Shown: piece by piece, positions 45,128 through 54,173 of the stretch
Numbering within the stretch: the stretch's first letter is position 1
How the letters are laid out: each line of letters opens with the position of its first letter
Assembly: GCA_041391425.1 (NCBI GenBank)
Contig: JAWKNZ010000002.1
Span: forward strand, 391,934-455,933
Direction of reading: 5' to 3'
DNA from: JAWKNZ01 sp041391425
GTDB taxonomy: Bacteria > Bdellovibrionota_B > Oligoflexia > Oligoflexales > JAWKNZ01
Length of the DNA stretch: 64,000 bases
Translations under genes and position numbers: made by a program
Notes under the pieces: model-generated
What the model was told of the DNA's origin: nothing
The model's database searches: none
Seen by the model: the letters and a program-made list of their open reading frames with translations, nothing else

Positions 45128-46246
45128 TTGCGGATAGCTATTATACACGATTGGATTGACACTTACCGTGGTGGAGAGCGGGTGTTGGAAGCGTTAGCTG
45201 AACTATATCCGAACGCTCCAATTTATACTCTTTTTTACGCCCCGGAGAAGCTACCAAAAGGTGTAAGGGAGAGATTTGAAAAACGAGATATCCGTGTAGT
45301 GGCGGGAGTAAATAGATTTAGAAGATTGCGGAAGTTACTTCTGCCTTTTTTGCCAACCTATATTGAATCTATTGATCTTAATGAATATGATTTAATTCTT
45401 AGTAGTTCATCTTGTGTTGCTAAAGGCGTTATCGCAGCCCCAGATGCGAAGCACATATGTTATATTCATTCACCGATGCGTTATGTTTGGGATCAAAGGC
45501 ATGAGTATTTCAGAGGGATGGGAAAAATACCATTTCTTTCTTTTTTCTTTAATTTAATAGCCAACTATCTAAGAATTTGGGATTTTGCGAGTTCAAGTAG
45601 AGTTGATCAATTTATTGCAAATTCGTGTTTTGTAAGGGAACGTATTCGTAAATATTATGGACGTTCTGCGGTAGTGGTCCCTCCTCCTGTCGAGATAGAG
45701 CGTTTTTTAAATCATGTTCCTGGGGCTAAAATTGATAGCGAAGACTATTTTTTAGTGGCTGGTGCATTTGTTCAGTATAAACGTTTTGATCTGGCAATAA
45801 AGGCATGTGAAGAAATTGGCCATAGGCTTATTGTGGCTGGTTCTGGCCCGCTGGAGAAACGTTTACGACAGATTGCGTTAGGAAATACCAGTTTTGAAAT
45901 TGCCCCTAGTGCAGAGCGTTGGGCGGATTTATTGGCAAATTGTAAAGCACTTATTTTTCCTGGTATTGAAGACTTTGGTATTGTTCCTATTGAAGCTATG
46001 GCTTGTGGCAAGCCGGTTATTGCATATGGTGTTGGCGGTGCACTAGACTATGTCGAGCCGCTAGTAAGCGGGGTGTTTTTCAAAAGTCAAGATGTTGCTA
46101 CATTAGCCGGTACTCTACGTGGTTTTAGATCTGAAACCTTTGATAAGAGTATAATTAGGCAATCGATCAAAAAATATAAGAAGGAAGAATTTATTAAAGC
46201 CATTAGCACTCAGATTGAACAAGTAATAGGAGTACAAAAGGTTTGA
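45128..46246 (+). CDS. Family 4 glycosyltransferase
   Basis: 372 aa from TTG 45128 (GGAG upstream). A GT-B fold enzyme that adds a sugar in surface polysaccharide synthesis. N-terminal IIHDWIDTYRGGERVLEALAELYPNAPIYTLF and CYIHSPMRYVWDQR; C-terminal donor-site FLVAGAFVQYKRFDLAI, LIVAGSGPLEKRL and FPGIEDFGIVPIEAMACGKPVIAYGVGG (EX7E). Overlaps the next gene by 4 bp. Confidence 0.9.
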   Translation: MRIAIIHDWIDTYRGGERVLEALAELYPNAPIYTLFYAPEKLPKGVRERFEKRDIRVVAGVNRFRRLRKLLLPFLPTYIESIDLNEYDLILSSSSCVAKGVIAAPDAKHICYIHSPMRYVWDQRHEYFRGMGKIPFLSFFFNLIANYLRIWDFASSSRVDQFIANSCFVRERIRKYYGRSAVVVPPPVEIERFLNHVPGAKIDSEDYFLVAGAFVQYKRFDLAIKACEEIGHRLIVAGSGPLEKRLRQIALGNTSFEIAPSAERWADLLANCKALIFPGIEDFGIVPIEAMACGKPVIAYGVGGALDYVEPLVSGVFFKSQDVATLAGTLRGFRSETFDKSIIRQSIKKYKKEEFIKAISTQIEQVIGVQKV

Positions 46247-47662
46247 ATCGCCGCCAACAAAGTTCATTACTAGTTTTGAGGGTGCTTGTTGACTTAATAG
46301 CTGTCACAATTGCATGGCTTCTGGCATATCACCTACGCTTTTATACGCTTTTTGCCGTTCCAAAAGGGGTACCAGAGTGGCAATTGTATTTAAAGTTAAT
46401 GCCATTTATTTATGTCATTTGGATTGTCGTTTTTACAGCTGCGGGCTTATATAAGAGAACTGGACAACATCGGTCTCCATTTATTGAGGGGCTCGATATA
46501 ATACAAAATTGTTTTTTAGCATCTTTGACTTTTATCGCGTTTACATATTTTTATGATGAGTACCGTTATTCAAGGATGACGTTAGTGTTTTTTGCGGCTG
46601 CGCACCCAATATTTATGATAGCTGGCCGTAGCTTAGTAAGAAAATTGCTCAGGCGCTATCGGCGTAAACTTCCCCCTCGTAAACTCCTATTGATAGGTGG
46701 GGGGGATACTCTTTCTCATGCCATAGATTTGCCTAGCTCTGAAGAGTATAGCAATCGAAAGATTATTGGAGCTATATTACTAACTGATGGACTTCAACGA
46801 GAAAAAGATCAAGCTTTGTGTGTGAATAAAGGTATTGATGTTTTAGGTGATCCTAATGATTGGCTGGAGTTTTTTAGTGGTACGAATGTGGATGTTGTTA
46901 TATTTGCTCTGCCGCATAGTAAGTATACTTTTTTAGATGAGCATTTAGCAGAAATTGCAGATCAAGTTTCGGAGGTGAAGATGGTGCCAGACTTGATCAG
47001 ATATACACGCTTTGCAGCTGGTATTGACCTAGTAGATGGTACTCCAATATTGAGTATAAACGAAAGCCCACTTGCTGGATTTGGTAGCGTAATTAAGCGA
47101 GTTGTAGATATTATTGGAGCATTTATAGGCCTAATTTTGCTATCCCCACTCCTTGCTATCTGCTCTCTACTAGTGCTTTTGACTTCTAAGGGGCCTATTT
47201 TCTATTATCAGGATCGTATGGGTTTAGATGGCAGAATGTTTAGAATCTATAAATTTCGCTCGATGCCAGTTGATGCGGAAAAGAATACTGGGGCTGTCTG
47301 GGCGACTGAGCAGGATAACCGGCCTACCTGGATTGGGCGTATTATGCGGCGTACCAATCTGGACGAACTACCACAGCTTTTTAACGTGCTGAAGGGCGAA
47401 ATGAGTTTGGTGGGTCCTCGACCTGAACGTCCTGTTTTTTGTTGATAAATTTCGTCGTAGAGTTCCAGGGTATATGCTTCGACATAAGGTAAAAGCTGGG
47501 ATGACAGGCTGGGCCCAGATAAATGGCTGGCGAGGCAACACAAGCATCGAAAAAAGGATTGAATGTGACTTATTTTATATCCAAAATTGGTCAATTTGGT
47601 TTGATTTTAGGATAATTTTATTAACATTTATAAGAAGTTTTATTGATAAGAATGCATATTAA
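46243..47662 (+). pseudogene. Polyprenyl-phosphate hexose-1-phosphate transferase, one frameshift
   Basis: Starts exopolysaccharide or O-antigen repeat units by moving a sugar phosphate to undecaprenyl phosphate. Four to five helices lie in residues 1-135, then a nucleotide-binding-like middle (KLLLIGGGDT), then the catalytic domain from about 280: KRVVDIIGAFIGLILLSPL, DRMGLDGRMFRIYKFRSM, RTNLDELPQLFNVLKGEMSLVGPRPERPVF. The frame ends at 47445. One T removed from the T6 run at 47435-47440 restores VDKFRRRVPGYMLRHKVKAGMTGWAQINGWRG to the normal end at 47662. Probably a homopolymer error; otherwise the transferase loses its C-terminal part. Confidence 0.88.
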
Positions 47663-47930
47663 ATAAAACATTGACATTTTGTTGTTTTTTTATTAAATTT
47701 TATAAAGTCCAGAGCTTATTTTTGCTCGAAAATGGACTGGATGGAGCAAGAAAATTTAAGAAGTACAAATCTTCTCCTGCCGCTTATATTCTTCATGAAG
47801 TTCCGCACCTTTCTTGGGGGTAATTCTAGGGCCCAAGACCTAAAATCTACTACAGAATTAAAAAGTTTGTCGCCCTTCTGTTTGGAAAATGTGTTTATCA
47901 GATAATCCATATTCAATAATGAGAAATTTA

Positions 47931-48503
47931 ATGAAACTAATTTACTGCTATATTCTTTTGTGCTTTGGGCTTCTAGCTTGCGGAAGTCGCAGTGATAAAA
48001 ATTACATAAAAAATTATGTATTAGCGGTTGAAAATGGTGATGCAAAGACAAGGCTCAAGTTCGAAGCATTAATTTCAGAGTTTAATGAATATGCTGGAAT
48101 CGAAGCATTGCACTATAGCCAAAGTATGGATGATGCAAACTCCATTATAAATTTAGTAAAAGATCTGAGGTATAGGTCTGATGACGGCCATAAAATAGGC
48201 TGGGGCCAATGGATGACGACAACGACTGAGAAGCGTTCGTATAGTGGCTTTAAGAGGAATGACTTGAAAACGATTGAATATAGTATGCACATTGAATTAG
48301 ATCAAGATTATGTCGAAAGCCGCATTCTAAGCGCAAAAAATTCTGCTGCTCATTATGATTTGCAAAAATTATTTTTTCATGAAGTTGGTCATGGCTTGCA
48401 AATGCCACACAATCCAGATAAAAATCATATGATGTATGAAGAAATTTCTGGGTATAAGGATTTTGCAGGCTTTTTTGAAGAAGTTATGCATTTTTTCGAC
48501 TAA
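47931..48503 (+). CDS. Metzincin-like zinc metalloprotease lipoprotein
   Basis: About 190 aa from ATG 47931 (upstream ATGs at 47889 and 47919 would lengthen the signal peptide). Signal peptide MKLIYCYILLCFGLLAC with lipobox LLAC, so membrane-anchored outside the cytoplasm. The zinc site HEVGHGLQMPH (HExGHxLxxxH) is followed by MMYEE, a Met-turn candidate. This is the metzincin/matrixin pattern. The small size leaves one compact catalytic domain without a visible propeptide. Substrate unknown. Confidence 0.75.
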   Translation: MKLIYCYILLCFGLLACGSRSDKNYIKNYVLAVENGDAKTRLKFEALISEFNEYAGIEALHYSQSMDDANSIINLVKDLRYRSDDGHKIGWGQWMTTTTEKRSYSGFKRNDLKTIEYSMHIELDQDYVESRILSAKNSAAHYDLQKLFFHEVGHGLQMPHNPDKNHMMYEEISGYKDFAGFFEEVMHFFD

Positions 48504-48511
48504 GTAAAATG

Positions 48512-48529
48512 CCTAGCATTTGCGCTAGG
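48512..48529 (+). terminator. Weak hairpin after the metalloprotease gene
   Basis: CCTAGC (48512-48517) pairs with GCTAGG (48524-48529); no real T-tract follows. Possible weak terminator. Confidence 0.35.
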
Positions 48530-48569
48530 TTGTGATGCTTATATCCGTCAATTGGTAGATTTGCTCGAT

Positions 48570-49394
48570 ATGACGTCTAAATGCTATAGAATTAGACACT
48601 CTAGAGGTAGAAGGTTACCTATTCTTTTAAGTAGCCCCCATAGTGGAATTGAATTTCCTCTTGAGGTGGGTGCTAAGATAAAACGTCGGTATGTAGAACT
48701 CCCCGAAGATACCGATTTCTTCATTGACCAATTATATGATTTTGGTCCAGCTGTCGGTATGACGCAAATTTCTGCTTTGTATAGCAGGTATGTAATTGAT
48801 CTAAATCGAGATCCAAGTGGTAGTGGTTTATATGCTGATGGTAGGTCTGAAACCGGGTTGGTTCCTGTGAAAACTTTTAGCCAGCAATTACTTTATGAGT
48901 ATGGTTGCGAGCCGACAGAGGAAGAAATTTCACGGCGGCTAGATGCTTATTATTGGCCTTACTATCACCGCGTCGAAAGAGAGCTACAGCTGTTAAAGCA
49001 CGAATTTGGTGAAGTTATTTTTTTTGACTGCCACTCAATAAAACGAGTGGTAAAGAGCATTCGCTCTGAACCATTTCCCGATTTGATAGTTGGAACTTTA
49101 GATGGGAAAACTGTCTCTACTAAGTTACAAGAAATCTTTATTAAAGGCGTTAGCCAGGGTGGCATATATCAAGTCTCTAATAATATACCCTTCAAAGGAG
49201 GGCATTTGACACGTTATTTTGGTAAGCCTAGTGATGGAGTGCATGCAATACAGCTCGAAATGTCGCAGGATATCTATTTAAATGAAGATAGATCAGCTAT
49301 TGATGAAGAAAAAGCACAGGAATTGCGACGTCTCCTTAAAGAGTCGCTGTTGAGCTTGGTGAATGTATTATTGAATGATGAAAAGGCTAAGTGA
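48570..49394 (+). CDS. hutG: N-formylglutamate amidohydrolase
   Basis: About 274 aa. Hydrolyses N-formylglutamate to glutamate and formate, the last step of the five-step histidine degradation route. Motifs: LLSSPHSGIEFP, FIDQLYDFGPAVGM, SRYVIDLNRDPSG, RLDAYYWPYYHRVERELQ, VIFFDCHSIKRVV (metal site) and IQLEMSQDIYLNED. The start is uncertain: ATG 48570 or TTG 48552, neither with a good ribosome site. It overlaps hutF. Confidence 0.9.
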   Translation: MTSKCYRIRHSRGRRLPILLSSPHSGIEFPLEVGAKIKRRYVELPEDTDFFIDQLYDFGPAVGMTQISALYSRYVIDLNRDPSGSGLYADGRSETGLVPVKTFSQQLLYEYGCEPTEEEISRRLDAYYWPYYHRVERELQLLKHEFGEVIFFDCHSIKRVVKSIRSEPFPDLIVGTLDGKTVSTKLQEIFIKGVSQGGIYQVSNNIPFKGGHLTRYFGKPSDGVHAIQLEMSQDIYLNEDRSAIDEEKAQELRRLLKESLLSLVNVLLNDEKAK

Positions 49395-50791
49395 TGAAGT
49401 GCTTTGAATTATCTGGTTTGTTGACGCGAAATAGATATTTATCACCTGCCTTTGTCTTGGTAGATGACCAAGGGGAAATATTACAAGTATCAAATGAACT
49501 ATCAGAAAAAATGATCGGTGTCGAAAAAATTAAAATCGATGCTATCGCTTTACCTGGCTTTCCTAATACCCATTCGCATGCGTTTCAATATGCAATGGCT
49601 GGTTTGGCTGAAGGAACTAACTCTAAGAGTCAAAAAGACGATTTTTGGAGCTGGAGGCAAATTATGTATAAACTTGCCCTTAGCCTTAGTCCTGATCAGA
49701 TGGAAGTAATTGCCACTATGGCATATAGCCAGATGTTAGCACATGGTTATACTTCTGTTGCAGAGTTTCACTATATACACCATGATCCTAAGGGAAAATA
49801 TTATAATAACCGTGCTGAAATGAGTGAAAGGTTATTAAGAGCTGCTGCAAAAGTTGGAATTAATATAACATTAGTTCCTGTATATTATAATACAAGTGAT
49901 TTTTCTAAAGCAGCTACAGAAGATCAAGTGCGGTTTCTCCATTCTGATCCGGCAAGTTATATTACTACGGTGGAGAGCATAAAAAATGCTGTAAGAAAAT
50001 TTCCAAATGCTAGTTATGGATTTGGATTTCATTCATTGCGTGCAGCTCCGATTGAAGCCATGAGAGATATTCTTAGTGGGCTTGATGATCTTCAAACTCC
50101 AATTCATATGCATATAGCAGAACAGATTGGAGAAGTTAAAGCTTGTCAAAAGCATACTGGCAAACGGCCATTGGAATATTTGATGAATTCGTTAGAGATA
50201 GGCGAGAATTTTAATTTAGTTCATGCTACTCATATGGAAAGTTATGAAGCAAGAATGGTTGCAGAAAAGCAGGCTAATATTGTTATATGCCCTACAACTG
50301 AGGGAAATTTAGGTGATGGCTTTTTTCCATTAGTTGAATATTTGAAATTAGGTGGGCGGTTTTCCATTGGGTCTGATAGTCATGTATCGGTATCGTTTCT
50401 TGAAGAACTACGCTTACTTGAATATGGGCAGAGAATGCTTAAAATGGAGCGTAATGTAAATTGCTCGACATTGACTTCGCTTGAAAGTGGCCCCGCAATT
50501 TTTTGGCCAAGTATTGATAATGGTTATAGAGCTCTTGGTCATAATAAGCAGGAAGCTTTCTCGGTTGGTTCAAGCTTTGATAGCGTGCTTATCGACCCAG
50601 AACATCATGCGATTTGTGCAGTGAGAAATGAAAAGCAGCTTATATCTGCTTTAGTATTTGCGGCAAATCACAAAATACAAGTTGGGACGATTTGCCGAGG
50701 TGCTTATTTAGTTAATGAGTTTAAACACAGAGAAGAAGATGAATTTGGCAAAGACTTTAAACGTGTTGTCAGGGAAGTTTTAAATGATTAA
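49394..50791 (+). CDS. hutF: Formimidoylglutamate deiminase
   Basis: About 465 aa amidohydrolase-fold zinc enzyme converting formiminoglutamate to N-formylglutamate and ammonia, feeding HutG. Motifs: GFPNTHSHAFQYAMAGL (HxH metal ligands), GFGFHSLRAAP, HMHIAEQIGEVKAC (His), LVHATHME and the SIGSDSHVSVSFLEELRLLEYGQRM metal Asp region. The start ATG 49394 touches the hutG stop; a GTG at 49391 is possible. hutH, hutU and hutI are not in the window. Confidence 0.92.
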   Translation: MKCFELSGLLTRNRYLSPAFVLVDDQGEILQVSNELSEKMIGVEKIKIDAIALPGFPNTHSHAFQYAMAGLAEGTNSKSQKDDFWSWRQIMYKLALSLSPDQMEVIATMAYSQMLAHGYTSVAEFHYIHHDPKGKYYNNRAEMSERLLRAAAKVGINITLVPVYYNTSDFSKAATEDQVRFLHSDPASYITTVESIKNAVRKFPNASYGFGFHSLRAAPIEAMRDILSGLDDLQTPIHMHIAEQIGEVKACQKHTGKRPLEYLMNSLEIGENFNLVHATHMESYEARMVAEKQANIVICPTTEGNLGDGFFPLVEYLKLGGRFSIGSDSHVSVSFLEELRLLEYGQRMLKMERNVNCSTLTSLESGPAIFWPSIDNGYRALGHNKQEAFSVGSSFDSVLIDPEHHAICAVRNEKQLISALVFAANHKIQVGTICRGAYLVNEFKHREEDEFGKDFKRVVREVLND

Positions 50792-50981
50792 GAGTTTTTA
50801 ACTATCTTTTTTTATCTATGATGTTAAGAAAATATTCTGTTCAAACTATGGAATGCTGATATTTTTCTTGGTGACTATCGACTTGTGTTTCATGCACTGT
50901 TGAAAAATGACTCAAAAAAATATGTATAATTTTATCCCTCTTGAGGTTAATATATCAATATGTGCAGTTAGCTTATGAGTC

Positions 50982-52358
50982 TTAATGATCAGTTGATATA
51001 AGATAGATTGAACTGATTTTTATCATATTGGTTTCATTATCCATATTAACAATACTTTGATAGTCTGAAGTATTCCCATAATGATCAGTTTCCACCCGTT
51101 TTTTAAAGTCCAAGTTAATGGATTTAATCTTAGCTTTTTTTAGAGGTAACGCTTCTGCATCATCTACAATGCCATTGGCATTATTATCAACCCATAATCC
51201 AAGCTGTTGGAAATATTTGTCTCTAGAATCCAAAATTGAATCTTTATTCGTATCCATCGATTTTATTAGAGAGATGACGTCTTTAAATTTGAAATCCTTG
51301 AGCATATTTGAAAAAATTTCATTGATATCATTAAATTTACCATCTTGATTTGAGTCGATCATGAGAAATCCAACAGGATCATTTTTAGGCCATCCCACAA
51401 ATTCGAGAATCCCATCTTGGTTAACATCTATTTTTTTACCTTCATACGGTGCTGAAAAACGAATGCCATTCTTATTGAAGTCTAATGCAAATATATTCAA
51501 TTGAGGAAAGCATGACCCGTTCTTAGTATTTTTTTGAGAGCTTTGATGTTTAATTGCGATAAATGGTATAGTGGCATTTTTGTCTATAAAGTTAGGGTCA
51601 ATTTTAAGAAAGTTAGATGTAACAAGATGATTATTCCAAATAGTTGTTTTACTTGTTGGCCATACTAAATGTCCTTGTTCAATCCAAATATTTACTCCTA
51701 ATCCAAAAATGTCTGTGCTTTTGCTTTGTGTAGCAAGCCAAGAAAAAATATCCGAATACGCTTCAGAAAATGATGTTTTTGCTTCCGGATCTATTTTGGC
51801 ACTATTTTTGGCTATAGTAAATATCGGAGAGGATGCTAATCTAGATTTGATAAAGGAAGCAAGTTGAGAATATGGTAGTTGTTTGCAACTTTCGGTATTT
51901 TTACAAACCATGATGTTGTATTTCCCATCTGGAATGCTCGAAAGATCTATATTTAGCGGACTTTGATTGATAGAGTTTACGAAGATATTCTGTTCTAGGC
52001 CTTCAATGATAATAGGATACTTCCAAAGTGGGCGATCGGTTGGAAAAAAAGCTAAGCTAAATGCAGTGTAAGGTGTCGTTAAGAAACTTTCATTAGCTTC
52101 CGAGATCTTACTTTTCCAACAAAAAGGAGTAATGGGAATAGAAGCTTTGCTATCAAACTGTTTGTTTTTTTTTTGCAATGTAGTGTAATTAAAAACTGTT
52201 GTTTTTCTAACAATGCTTTCCTGTTCATATAGAAGCTTGTGCTGATTTGCTAGTTCATCCTTAGATATATTGCTTTTCCAAAGTGTGCACGCTGTGGAGA
52301 TAAATAGCAAAATAAAGAAAAAATATTTTCCGCAAATAAATTTTGTGATACCAAGCAA
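50982..52358 (-). CDS. Lipoprotein with repeated EF-hand-like calcium loops
   Basis: 458 aa from TTG 52358. A hydrophobic signal ends in lipobox STAC (FFILLFISTAC). The central part is a Ser/Asn-rich globular region. The C-terminal third has at least four DxNxDGxxxxxE-type loops: DVNQDGILEFV, DSNQDGKFNDINEIF, DTNKDSILDSRDKYF and DNNANGIVDDAEAL, so it should bind several calcium ions. Such proteins are common at cell surfaces. It lies downstream of the Glt-like cluster, separated from it by an inverted-repeat element. Confidence 0.75.
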   Translation of the reverse strand: MLGITKFICGKYFFFILLFISTACTLWKSNISKDELANQHKLLYEQESIVRKTTVFNYTTLQKKNKQFDSKASIPITPFCWKSKISEANESFLTTPYTAFSLAFFPTDRPLWKYPIIIEGLEQNIFVNSINQSPLNIDLSSIPDGKYNIMVCKNTESCKQLPYSQLASFIKSRLASSPIFTIAKNSAKIDPEAKTSFSEAYSDIFSWLATQSKSTDIFGLGVNIWIEQGHLVWPTSKTTIWNNHLVTSNFLKIDPNFIDKNATIPFIAIKHQSSQKNTKNGSCFPQLNIFALDFNKNGIRFSAPYEGKKIDVNQDGILEFVGWPKNDPVGFLMIDSNQDGKFNDINEIFSNMLKDFKFKDVISLIKSMDTNKDSILDSRDKYFQQLGLWVDNNANGIVDDAEALPLKKAKIKSINLDFKKRVETDHYGNTSDYQSIVNMDNETNMIKISSIYLISTDH

Positions 52359-52399
52359 AATCTAATCCCTGATTTGTAGTTAATTCCTTCTGATGTTAT

Positions 52400-52521
52400 T
52401 TATTAAGGGGAGCAAAACCTATCATACTGAGTTATGCCTAAAAAACATTCGTCGCTGTACTAAAGGTTATCCTCATTTTTTTAGGCAAGCCTTGTCTGAT
52501 AGGTTTTGCTCCCCTTAATAA
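52400..52521. repeat. Inverted-repeat element, TIR type 1, copy B
   Basis: 122 bp with perfect 25-bp terminal inverted repeats at 52400-52424 and 52497-52521 (outer TTATTAAGGGGAGCAAAACC), the same termini as 42754-42877. The interior is unrelated overall: a hairpin TGCCTAAAAAA/TTTTTTAGGCA around CTGTACTAAAGG and TTATCCTCA. Non-coding. Confidence 0.85.
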
Positions 52522-52546
52522 CACTTATTGCATATCACATGATGCA

Positions 52547-52855
52547 TCATTTTATAATGGTCTTTGCTCCGAACCTAGATTGTATTAATTTTTGCCTAAA
52601 ATTCGATCTAAGTTTTACCATTTGAGCCATCGATTGGCTTTGCCGGCCTTGGATAAAAAAGCCTGAAGGTGCTTTCATCTTTCCTTCTATTAAAGTCTCG
52701 TTAAAGTCTATCTGAGTTTTACTAGCATTTCTTATAGACCCCGAAAATCTTTCATTAACTGTTGTAGCTTTTTGGTCTTCTTCCTCACAAAAAGCAAATT
52801 GAGGTATCACTAATAAGAAAATACTAATTCCAAAAAAAATTTTTACATTTTTCAT
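52547..52855 (-). CDS. Small secreted protein
   Basis: About 102 aa from ATG 52855 with GGAGAG upstream (the TTG at 52867 overlaps that site). Signal peptide MKNVKIFFGISIFLLVIPQFAFC, with a possible AFC lipobox or cleavage, then a hydrophilic basic mature part of about 80 residues (IQGRQSQSMAQMVKLRSNFRQKLIQSRFG). It follows the TPR lipoprotein gene by about 75 bp and is probably the last gene of that operon. No family recognised. Confidence 0.55.
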   Translation of the reverse strand: MKNVKIFFGISIFLLVIPQFAFCEEEDQKATTVNERFSGSIRNASKTQIDFNETLIEGKMKAPSGFFIQGRQSQSMAQMVKLRSNFRQKLIQSRFGAKTIIK

Positions 52856-52930
52856 TATACTCTCCAATCAAACCTTTAATTTATTTCTGAGAGCAAAATC
52901 TATTTCGATTTCTTAAATACTGAGTTCTTC

Positions 52931-54130
52931 CTACTCAAGAAGCATTTTCTCTAAATCATCAATGTTTTCAGATTTTGTTGATTTACTTTCACTATGAGCT
53001 TGCTTTTTTACTTTGTTCTTAATAGTCTTTGCCGACAATGTTTTTTTATTGTTATCTTTCTTTTCGGTTTCTTCATTTACTGATTTCGCAACTTTTGTGT
53101 TAGATTCTATTGCTCTGTTTTCTACTGAAGCAGTATTGTTTTTCTTTTGATCAGTTGCGACTGTTCTACTTTGCTTTTTTTCTAAATCAACTGCAAGGGC
53201 CTCAATCTCTTCGTTAGATATTTGTTTGCCTTCTATAGCCATACGTTGACGAATGTCATTTATTAACGCGAAAGCTTTGTCTGTTTGTTGGGATTTTCCT
53301 TTCGCCTTCTTGATAAATAGCTTTAGATTATCAATAGCATCGTCATATTCTTTAGCATTTGATTGTAAAACCGCATAGTTATATAATGCAATAGGGTTGT
53401 TTTCTTTTTCTGATAAAATATCTTCATATACTTTTTGAGCTGCATCAACTTTGCCTCTATGTGCCCAAATTGCAGCCAAATGAAGTCTGGCATCTTGATG
53501 TTGTGGTAATACTGTTAAAACTCTTTCAAATTGGATAGATGCTTCGTTAATTTGACGGTATTTCAAGTAGAGGATACCTAAGTTCATTCTCATAGCAACG
53601 TCACTTGGGTTAAGGCGTAACCCCTCTTTAAATAATGACATTGCTAAACTATTGTCTTCTTCTTCTATGGCAATTAATGCCAATAGATTCAGAACACGGC
53701 TGTCTTTCGAAGTATTTCCGCCTAGGCTTACTGCAATGATTTTTGCCATATCAAACATTTTACGTCTTAAGAAAATATTACCTAATATAAGTTTGGCTCT
53801 TTTGTTTGAAAGGTCGTGTCGTAAGACTTTGCGAACCGTTTCTTCAGCTTCATCTAATTTATCTTGCATTACATCTATTTGAGCTAAATTGAGAGCTTCC
53901 TTTATGTCAAATGATTTATCAGTACTTTTCTTCTTTAAATCTTCTCTAAGATCACTTAGCATATCTGAATTTTTCGGATTTGGCATGGCTGTCGCTCGAT
54001 CATCGTTCGAGTAAAGTGCCAACTCTCTCTTTGCCGTATCAACTTTGACGTTATGTGTGGTTTTACATCCGATTGTAGCAGCTAGAGATATAATCATCAG
54101 TGCTAAAGAATTTATTTGTATCTCTTTCAT
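52931..54130 (-). CDS. TPR lipoprotein, GltE/AglT-like
   Basis: 399 aa; SD CAGGAG. Signal with lipobox at ATIGC. Residues about 70-285 are consecutive TPRs (AKLILGNIFLRRKMFDMAKI, VAMRMNLGILYLKYRQINEASIQFERVL, DARLHLAAIWAHRGKVDAAQKVYEDIL). The C-terminal 90 residues are a Lys/Glu/Asn-rich disordered tail. Position directly after the large TPR gene matches the order gltD-gltE (agmU-aglT) in gliding myxobacteria. The family name is inferred from architecture and order, not alignment. Confidence 0.65.
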   Translation of the reverse strand: MKEIQINSLALMIISLAATIGCKTTHNVKVDTAKRELALYSNDDRATAMPNPKNSDMLSDLREDLKKKSTDKSFDIKEALNLAQIDVMQDKLDEAEETVRKVLRHDLSNKRAKLILGNIFLRRKMFDMAKIIAVSLGGNTSKDSRVLNLLALIAIEEEDNSLAMSLFKEGLRLNPSDVAMRMNLGILYLKYRQINEASIQFERVLTVLPQHQDARLHLAAIWAHRGKVDAAQKVYEDILSEKENNPIALYNYAVLQSNAKEYDDAIDNLKLFIKKAKGKSQQTDKAFALINDIRQRMAIEGKQISNEEIEALAVDLEKKQSRTVATDQKKNNTASVENRAIESNTKVAKSVNEETEKKDNNKKTLSAKTIKNKVKKQAHSESKSTKSENIDDLEKMLLE

Positions 54131-54173
54131 AATGAGACTCCTGCCTTTTTATAAAAATAATTTTTGCCCCTAG

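Noticed and set aside
47716..48051. 111-codon minus-strand open frame
   Set aside because: Overlaps the metalloprotease gene, which has a clear signal peptide and zinc motif; no supporting features.
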